64,000 nt of DNA from Populus alba (taxonomy: Eukaryota > Streptophyta > Magnoliopsida > Malpighiales > Salicaceae), in NCBI RefSeq assembly GCF_005239225.2, contig NC_133284.1, positions 34,982,758 to 35,046,757 on the forward strand, read 5' to 3'. Each line of letters opens with the position of its first letter. Positions within the stretch are counted from its first letter, which is position 1. Both the position numbers and the translations under genes were made by a program. Positions 56,221 through 64,000 of the stretch are shown piece by piece. Under the pieces are notes generated by a model, which worked only from the letters and a program-made list of their open reading frames with translations, made no database searches and was not told the DNA's origin.

Positions 56221-58582
56221 ATGGATGATCATTCATGGATGTATCAGGACTCACCCTAAGGATTGCGGAGGATAGATTATTGTAATCGAGTTCAGGGTTT
56301 TATTAATTTTGCAACATCTATCCCAATGAATTTTATTGATGGCGGTATTAGGTGTCCATACAGGAAGTGTAAAAATAAAAAGTTTTTGCATCAAGATGTT
56401 GTAATGATGCATCTTCTAACCAAAGGGTTTATGGAGGATTACCTGTGTTGGTATGCACACGAGGAACTATTTTTTCCTAATAAGAGCATGGTAAAAAAGG
56501 TGGTTGGGTCAACTTCTAGTTCTAGCAATATGCATGAAGTTGGAAATGATAACAGTAATCCTTATAGTAATATGGTTATGCATGCAATGATAATAAGTGA
56601 AGATAATGTTAGTGAATGTCCAATCATAAAAGAAGAACCTAATGTATATGCAACAAGGTTTTTTGATCTGTTGTAAGATTCTGACGAACCATTATGGGAT
56701 GGCTGCATGAACCACAATAAATTGTCGGCCGTAACACAGGTGTACACCATAAAGTCAGATCACGGGTTGAGTGAGGTCGGTTATGACAAGATTATCGAAT
56801 GGGCGAGAAGCATTTTACTTGAAGGGAACAGGCTAAAAGAGAACTTCTATGTTGCCAAGTCCATGATGAAACCCCTCAGTTTAGGATACTAAAAAATTGA
56901 CATGTGCCCAAACATCTGCATGTTATATTGCTTTAAAAATACTGAGCTAACCAAATGCATGACATGTGGGCATTCCCGTTACAAACCCAGAATTGGTAGA
57001 GGAAATACTCTCATGGAATATAAAAAACTTAGATACTTCCCAATCACACCTAGACACTGCAAAGGTTATTCATGTCACCAAGGACTGTTGAGCACATGAC
57101 ATGGCACCATACACATCATGCGGTTAATGGAGTGATTGTGCATCCTTCTGATGGCGAAGCATGTAAACACTTTAATAGTATGCATCCTCACTTTTCAGCT
57201 GAATCAAGGAACATGAGTCTTGGGTTGTGTACAGACGGATTCAACCCATTCGGGTCATTTGCTACTCCTTATTCTTGTTGGTCGGTCATACTAATGGTTT
57301 ATAACTTGCCACTGAGGATGTGTAAAGGTCGGAGTCCATGTTTTTATCTATAGTCATACCAAGTCCGAGCTATCCAAGACGGAATATAGATGTTTGTCTT
57401 CGATCGTTGATTGATGAGTTGACGTAGTTGTGGTCCTCTAGAGCTTTGACTTATGATATCTTGAGCAAGTAGAATTTTATCATGAGAGCGGCTTTGATGT
57501 GGATTATCAATGATTTCCTAGCTTATAGAATGGTTTTTGGTTGGATCATGCATGGAAAACTAGCATATCCATACTATATGGAGAACAACAAGGCATTCAC
57601 ACTAACAAATGGGAGTAGAGCTTTTTTTTTTACTATCACTGTCGTTTCTTGCCACTAAATCACAGGTACAGAAAGAACAGAAAGGATTTTTTTATTGGCA
57701 AAGTTGAAAAGGATGTTGCACCCCCACGTCTTACTGGTGAAGAATTGCATGATGTTGTGTCAAAGTACGATAACATTGTTTTTGGTCTCCAATCAAGTAA
57801 GCAAAAGTTTCTTGGTTTTGGTTTAACCCATAATTGGGTGAAGCGAAGCATCTTTTGGAAGCTTTTTATTGGAAGACCAATCTTCTCCGCCATAACCTAG
57901 AGGTCATGCACTTTGAAAATAACGTGTTTGAAAATATTTTCAACACCGTCATGGATGTAAAGGGGAAGACAAAGGACAACATCAACGCTAGATTAGATGT
58001 AGTGGTTTTTTGTAACCGTAAAAATATAAAGTTGGTTTGTGATGGGTCACAAGTCGCAAAACCAAGACCAAGCTTCGTGTTAAAAAAAACGCATAACTAC
58101 TAGTCTATAAATGGCTTAAGAGTCTGCGTTTCCTCGATAAACATGCCTTGAACATTTCAAGGTTGGTTAATACGAAGGAATACAGATTATGTGAAATGAA
58201 GAGTCATGACTACCATGTGTTTATGCAAACACTTGTCCCGTTAACTTTTCATGATTTGTTGCCAAAGATGATATGGGATGCACTTACGGAGATCAGTCAT
58301 TTCTTCAAAGATATATGCTTTAGCAAGTTGAATGTTGATCACATTGAAAGGCTTGAAATGAATATCATCGAGACAATATGCAAACTTGAGATGATATTAC
58401 TTCCATCATTTTTTGACTCAATGAAGCATCTACCCGTACATTTACCGTTTGAGGTAAAAGTTGGAGGACCAGTCTAGTACAGATGGATGTATCCATTCGA
58501 GAGGTTAGATATTACAGTTGCTATATAATTCATAATTAAACATTTTTTTGTTTTTTTTAATTGATAATTTTTTATTAATTCA

Positions 58583-58613
<31 letters not shown>

Positions 58614-59996
58614 GGTACTTGTTCAATCTTAAAAAAAAAGGTTAAGAACAAGGCGCATGTTGAGGCGTCAATATGTGATGCCTATATTGTTAAGGAGATC
58701 TCAACATTTATCTTATATTATTTCAAACCTCATTTGAGAACGAGGATCAATTGTGTTCCACATCATGATAATGGTGGTGAAGTGTCTTCAAGTGGGAACT
58801 TGTCAATATTCTCCAATCCTAGGCGACCCACACCTAAAAATGTTGTAAGGGGAAGATATTTGTCTGAAATAGAGTTAAGACAAACACACAATTATGTCCT
58901 ATTTAACTGTGATGAGTAGGGACCTTTTATTAAGCAGGTAGATGTTCGACTTAAACTTTGTCAAGAGTGTACTATTTATGTATTGTGATATCATAAACTC
59001 ATATAATTTGGAACAACCATGCAGACAACATCGACGATACTTACTATCTAATAACTCACAACTGACCGAATTTCAGATCTTTCAATTACAAGATGAACAA
59101 TTTGCCGCATTATTTAAAACACATGTAAGTCCTATCACAAACTCATTATCCCCTACAAGGTAATTAATTGAACACTTAAATATTACAGAATATATGTTTA
59201 TTGATTAGTGTTGTATTTGATATACAAGGTTTATCAAATAGGAGGTAGTGTTGCTATTTCGTTGTCTTTACTAAGCCTGACCTTGAAAGATAAATCAAGT
59301 GCTATAACGAGTATTGTCAATGAATATGTCTTTCATACTGAAGAATACAGGCATAGAAGAAAGACATACAACAACAGTGTTTGTATTAAGAGATCGACTT
59401 CTAGTGAGTTTGAAGTTGACTACTACGGTAGATTGGAAGAGGTCATCGAACTGCAGTATCATAGCAAGCAGAAGACAATGTTTTTATACAAATGCTATTG
59501 GTATGACATAACTAACAGAGAAATTAGAGTAGATCCTCACTATGGTCTTATTGAAATTAACTCAAAATCTAGACATCGCAACGTAAACGATGTCTTTGTT
59601 TTCGCAAAGCAATGCCAACAAGTTTATTACACATACACCCCTTCCTTTATAAAGGACCGATCAAGAGTTGATTGGTTATCCGTTTTAAAAACGAAATCCA
59701 AGGGTCGTGTCAAAGTTGTTCAGGATGAGAACAAAGACACAAGTGTGATAGATGAAGTCTTTCAAGCTAGTGAGTTGGTTGAACCATACCGAGTTGCTCC
59801 TTCGATTGACTTAGAAGAAAATTTGAATTTTTGTGTTTTCGACAATACTCTTGTTAATGTTGATTTAGAGGAGTTGAATGTTGTTTTGAGCTCTAGTGGA
59901 CTACAGAATTATGATGAAGAAGATGATAACCACAATGAAGAGTGCGATGAAGTTGATAATAATTCAATTGAGGACGAAGATGAAAATTCTAACTAA
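56221..59996 (+). pseudogene. CACTA TNP2-type transposase, decayed but nearly full length
   Basis: From ATG 56221 (MDDHSWMYQDSP) one frame carries the transposase-associated domain (GFINFATSIP, IRCPYRKCKNKKF, HLLTKGFMEDY) and the region CPNICMLYCF to RYKPRI. After a frameshift near 57070 it continues HPSDGEACKHFN and LGLCTDGFNPFG, then AALMWIINDFLAYRMVFGW. DUF4218 is at about 58118-58500 (ISRLVNTKEYR, YHVFMQTLVPLTF, ETICKLEMILLPSFFDSMKH). An intron ends with an (AT)n tract at 58583-58610. KKKVKNKAHVEASICDAYIV follows, with one extra A in a poly-A run shifting frame. The last exon 59208-59996 (262 codons open) holds DUF4216 and an acidic tail. Stops at 56257 and 56674 replace Gln and Lys codons kept in the copy at 20616. 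Non-functional. Confidence 0.82.
58583..58610. repeat. (AT)n microsatellite at an intron 3' end
   Basis: About 28 bp directly before the acceptor GCAG. Confidence 0.9.
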
Positions 59997-60149
59997 ATGT
60001 GTTGTAAAGCCTTATTTTAATAATGTAATATTAAGGATGATATTTGGAACATGAAATATTTATTTTATAATTGTCAACTCTTGTTATTGTGCTATGCGTG
60101 CTGTAAGTTTGCAATTCAAACTTTTGTGTAGGAGGATAGACAGGCATAA

Positions 60150-60600
60150 AAACATCACTTGCAAAAAGATTGAAAGTTTCATCGACGGATATACCGACAG
60201 AATGGGACCCATCAGTATTTCATAGAGAGACGTAAAAAAATTATGGCATTGTACCATAATCACCAATGGAATGGGATCCGTCAGTATGTCATAGAGAGTT
60301 GCAAAAAAATTACGGCCCTTGCCATAATCACTGACAAATGAAGCACATGACTGTCAAACTTCCTGCGTAGTTACCGACGGATTTGCCAACGGACTCTGCA
60401 ATTCCAATGTGCGCGTGCTCTGATGCACAGTTACTGAAGAAATCAAAAATTCTGGAGGGATTTTCAAAATTTTAGTGTAAATTTCAAAATAATACCGACA
60501 GAATTTAATGCCACCACCTAATAAATATTATTTTATTGTCCATCGAAAATTCTGTCAGTAAAATTGCAGTATAAAACCAACGCACCCTCCGTGGTTCATA
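60150..60600. repeat. Internal subterminal-type repeats and promoter-like segment in CACTA element 4
   Basis: Motifs such as ATCGACGGATATACCGACAG, ATCCGTCAGTAT, ACCGACGGATTTGCC and CATCGAAAATTCTGTCAGTA resemble the right-end repeats at 62515-62990 and the left-end zones at 11150 and 19750. They finish with a TATA-like GTATAAAACC (about 60571) and a pyrimidine-rich leader. Confidence 0.65.
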
Positions 60601-61299
60601 TTTTCCCGGCTCCTCAAATTTCTTCTCTTCTCCTCTTAGTATCAATCTTCTACGTTTTTCATTATATTTTTATTGATTTCATTGTAGTTTTGAACATATT
60701 AAAAAGTATGATTTCCCTTTTTTATCTTTGTACTTTTTTTTGTTTGAATTATGATTATTTTTGTGGTGTTTTTTGTTTTGTGTATTGTTTGTAGATAAAA
60801 TCTTGAAATCAACACACTATTAAAGTAAACATTTTTCATTTCTGAAGTCTTTAGTTTTTTTCTTTTTATTCGTTCAATTTATTTTATTGTTTGTATTGCT
60901 ATAATAATTGAAAATTTTGTTAAATATGAGTTGTTATTGTTGAATTTACCTTTAAAATGTTAATTGAAATATTTAGTTAAATTTAATTAGTTTATGTATG
61001 TTAATTTTATTATATTATTGCTTGTTATGTTTTTTATTATTTCGATTACTTTAATAGTTATTTATCAATTTGTATAGATGTTAGTTGAAATTATATAGAT
61101 GTTGAATTTCTATAGTTGTTAGGTTGTATAGAGTTAATTTTGCAATATTTGTGTAATTATCAATTTTTGTAGATATGAAAAATATGGGTAGTTTCTAATA
61201 TAGGTGAGTGAGGAGGGTATGGGAGAATCAGACGGCAACTAGGTAACATTGAAAATAATATTTATTTTTATTTTATAATTTTATGTTCTAAATTCTAAG

Positions 61300-62277
61300 T
61301 TATTACTATGGAAGGAGGTTGCATGATTTTTGGTATGACACCCAAAAAAAGCAAAAAGATATGCGGGAATAACAGTCTTTAAGGATGGAATGAGGTGGCA
61401 GTTTGGCAGGAATTCAAACCGCCATTCATCTCGGGAGATATATGGATGGCATAAATTGAGCACGTGACATCTGAGCGGTTCTCACGGCGCTCATAGTCTG
61501 GCACCGACAACCAGAACTAGCAAATTCATGGTTCGGTGAACACGCACACCGGTGGCTCCGTCCCGTTTAGCGCACATGCTAAGCAGATGGTAAGATTAAT
61601 TTAAATGAGATACATCGTTAATTAATTTGTTGTTGCTTATAAATATATTAACTTGCAACATTTTTTTTCCTTACAGGCTATGTCTCTTGGACGTGAGCCG
61701 AGTCCAATAGAGTTGTTTGTAGAGACGGACGTGCGGAGTCAAGACCGCCAAAAGGGAGTGCAACAGTTCATGGACAACCATGCTCAACACTTCATGGTAT
61801 GTTCGTTCAATCATTTTATTTCCTAAGTTATTATTTTCTTGAATTAAATATGATGATATTTTTTTAAAAAAATTCAGGAAACCTATAAAGCTGGTTGATG
61901 GAGAAATATGGGGACGATGCTTCGACCCATCTAGATTTCAATCTGAATTTATTGATGTAGGTAGGATCGTTTGGTGGACCTGATAAAAATCAGGTCTACA
62001 CGCTCTCCAACATTATGGTCAAAAAATTGCAGTCGGCCTATAGTGTCTCAACCGTTAGGAGCTCTCCATCGGTATCGAGCACCCAGTCTAAGAAGTTCAT
62101 GGCCTTGAAACAACAATATGAACGACTCTCGACGAATTATGATCAACTCCGTCAAATGATCATGGAAATGAGATCAAGGATGGGTGATGATACATGTGCA
62201 ACCCCTTTTGGTCGTATAGTCCCGGTAACAATCAACCTCCTCCTCCTCCTCCTCCTCCTCCAGCTCCGCCGTTAATC
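61300..62277 (+). pseudogene. CACTA second gene, Transposase_24 type, decayed
   Basis: Pieces in different frames: GCMIFGMTPKKSKKICGN, then SERFSRRS, GTDNQN and IHGSVNTHTGGSVPFSAHAK (about 61465-61590), the conserved core of PF03004. MSLGREPSPIELFVETDVRS follows at 61681-61797 after an intron. Then QQYERLSTNYDQLRQMIMEM (62107-62170), a coiled-coil tail. The end is a Pro-rich run (CCT repeats at 62236-62265) read as Leu in the 62015-62275 frame because of a shift near 62200. The start of the gene is uncertain. Confidence 0.68.
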
Positions 62278-62514
62278 TAGTTTAATTTTATTTTTGAAAC
62301 ACATTAAATTTGTAATGAATATTTGGATGAATAATATTTAACTTTATTTTTTTATTTTTAATGTTTAATAAAATTATATTTGGTTAATTAGTTTTTTTTT
62401 AATATTAATAAATAATTTTTTAAAAAATATAATTCTATTTTTTAATAGAATTATATTTGGTTAATTAGTTTTTTTTAATATTAATAATTAATTTTTTAAA
62501 AAAATATTTTTAAA

Positions 62515-62992
62515 TCAATACCGACGACCTTACAGACGGAACTGACCTATCGGTATTTTAACAAGAGTTACGAAAAAATTACCACCCATGCCACAATTAC
62601 CAAGGATATATTTCGTCGGTGTTTACCTTTATTATTACCGATAGAATATATCCGTCGATATTTGATAGAAAGTTCTAAAATATTTACCACCCATGCCACA
62701 ATCATTGACAGAATATCTGTGGGTGATTACCGTTGATAATAAAGATGAAATTATTCCATCAGTAAAGTTCTCGCGGGAAAATTTTTTTGGCACGCTTTGC
62801 CGTCTATAATATCATTGGTGTTCCGTCGGTGTTTGGTTTTTTTAATTACTGACAGAATTAGTGATGGAATGGGATATTACCGATGATCAATATTCTAACG
62901 GACGAATTTCATCAGTAAAAATGTTGCCAACAGCCTGTGTGCCTTACACTGACGGAATTAATCCGTCAGTAAAACTGTTTAATGGTGCAGTG
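62515..62992. repeat. CACTA element 4 right subterminal repeats and terminus
   Basis: At least eight direct and inverted copies of CCGACGG / CCGTCGG-like motifs (for example ATCCGTCAGTAAAACTG near the end) lead into TGGTGCAGTG. TTACCACCCATGCCACAAT occurs twice (62579, 62682). Confidence 0.7.
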
Positions 62993-64000
62993 ATAAAATC
63001 CTAGGATGTTTTATATTTTTTGAGTTGGTCGTGGATGGCATGAAATGTTTTGAAAATATATAATTGCTTGTCTCAATTTTGCTAATAAACGTATGCATGC
63101 AACTCTTAACATCATAAACCCTTTTTTATCCCTTGAAAAGTATACTAAAACCTTCTTAACGAAGAAAAAGCTTTGAAAAAACTATTCATGGTTATTAGAC
63201 CCTATCTCGTATCTAATCTAAAACTAAACCTAGATTAATCAATTATCGAATCAATTGTGAATAACTGGATTAACCCAATCAATTATTTTTTTATTAAAAT
63301 TAAAATCAATTTATTTTTGCTAAAAAAATCTCTTGATATTAACCTGATCAAGTTTTTTAATAAGATTATTCTATAAAGTTAACTAAATTTAATTAGATCA
63401 ATCTATTGAATCTACTAGATTCAACTTAGTGAATATATATTTTTATTCAAATTAAAATCCAATTTATTCAAGCACGGAAACATCAGTTGAAAATGATTCA
63501 AGACTTCAGTTGATTTATTATATTGACTAAGGATAACATTAGCAGGCTTTTGCTCAATTTCTAATTGAAAAAAAAGATAGGAGTATAGGTACAATTGGAT
63601 AAAACTTGAAAATTTTATAAAACTAAACTGTAATTAAACAAAAAGAATGAGGTTATCTTTCAAAAACATTAACAGCAGGCAATTTTATTAGACCTTTTGG
63701 ATATCCTATTACCCTTACCTTAGTATCCTATTATCAACCAAGTCCCAAACATTTTGATATTATCAATTTTATTTCAACATTAGACAAGATTATTTTTCTA
63801 TTCATACGTTGTTGGTGGGAATTTGAAAGATTCCATCTCTTACACATACCTAATTTTTCATGTTGTTAACTAGAAGAATTAAAAAGTGTGGGCAATTGTT
63901 AATTATTTCCAATAAAATTAATGTTATTTTAAAATTAATCTCCTCGAGATTGGCTAGCTAATTTTTAAATTAGTTAAATTCAAATTAAAAAACCTTGGTC
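62993..64000. other. AT-rich intergenic DNA
   Basis: No open frame or element end recognised up to the window edge. Confidence 0.45.

Larger units (their letters stand above)
55860..62992 (+). mobile_element. Decayed CACTA (En/Spm) transposon, element 4
   Basis: The 5' part from about 55860 matches element 2 (20280-21180) before and inside the transposase, but the left terminus and left subterminal repeats are absent. It holds a TNP2-type pseudogene, then a ~400-bp block of subterminal-type repeats with a promoter-like end, then a Transposase_24-type pseudogene, then right subterminal repeats. The right end reads AATGGTGCAGTG at 62992, one base from GTAGTG. Confidence 0.75.

Overview
The window looks like nuclear DNA of a eudicot tree, tentatively Salicaceae (Populus or Salix). 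It is about two-thirds A+T and has long (AT)n microsatellites and intron-containing genes with plant TATA boxes. Plant CACTA, hAT, Copia, Gypsy, LINE, TRIM and Helitron-like remnants are nested in each other. There is no bacterial-type gene organisation, no CRISPR array, and no tRNA or rRNA gene that I can support.

One gene appears intact: a two-exon family-1 glycosyltransferase of the UGT85 type (17432-19037, + strand, 483 aa) with its own TATA box. A second, broken UGT85 copy lies at 40697-41543. On the minus strand at 8278-10400 is an intronless SIN3-like corepressor relative with paired amphipathic helices and a shortened histone-deacetylase-interaction domain. It is cut in two by a 290-bp terminal-repeat retrotransposon in miniature (TRIM) with 78-bp LTRs and a perfect 5-bp target duplication. 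Removing the element and one target copy puts the two reading frames back in register.

Layout: 1-5600, AT-rich DNA with two degenerate tandem arrays. 5600-7345, Helitron-like repeat. 7627-8254, diverged tandem duplication. 8278-10487, SIN3-like gene, TRIM and promoter. 11092-13790, decayed CACTA element. 15150-16260, T-rich modular repeat. 17360-19200, UGT85 gene. 19246-21466, CACTA fragment between 286-bp direct repeats. 22550-24778, second Helitron-like repeat. 25615-29331, hAT element containing a 2.5-kb solo LTR. 29992-31558, Gypsy-type solo LTR. 32937-40102, decayed two-gene CACTA element with a good 3' terminus. 40106-40697, LINE 3' end. 40697-41543, UGT85 pseudogene. 41544-43030, Copia LTR carrying an 837-bp hAT element. 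45480-55737, nested Copia and Gypsy LTRs, a second TRIM and a Copia gag/protease remnant. 55860-62992, another decayed CACTA element. 62993-64000, AT-rich DNA.

The genes do not form a pathway. The UGT85 gene is the only likely producer of a working enzyme. The interest lies in insertion history: target-site duplications and frame arithmetic give a readable order of events, and several elements carry unusual internal structure (hairpin clusters, a purine-only leader, subterminal repeats between two transposase genes).
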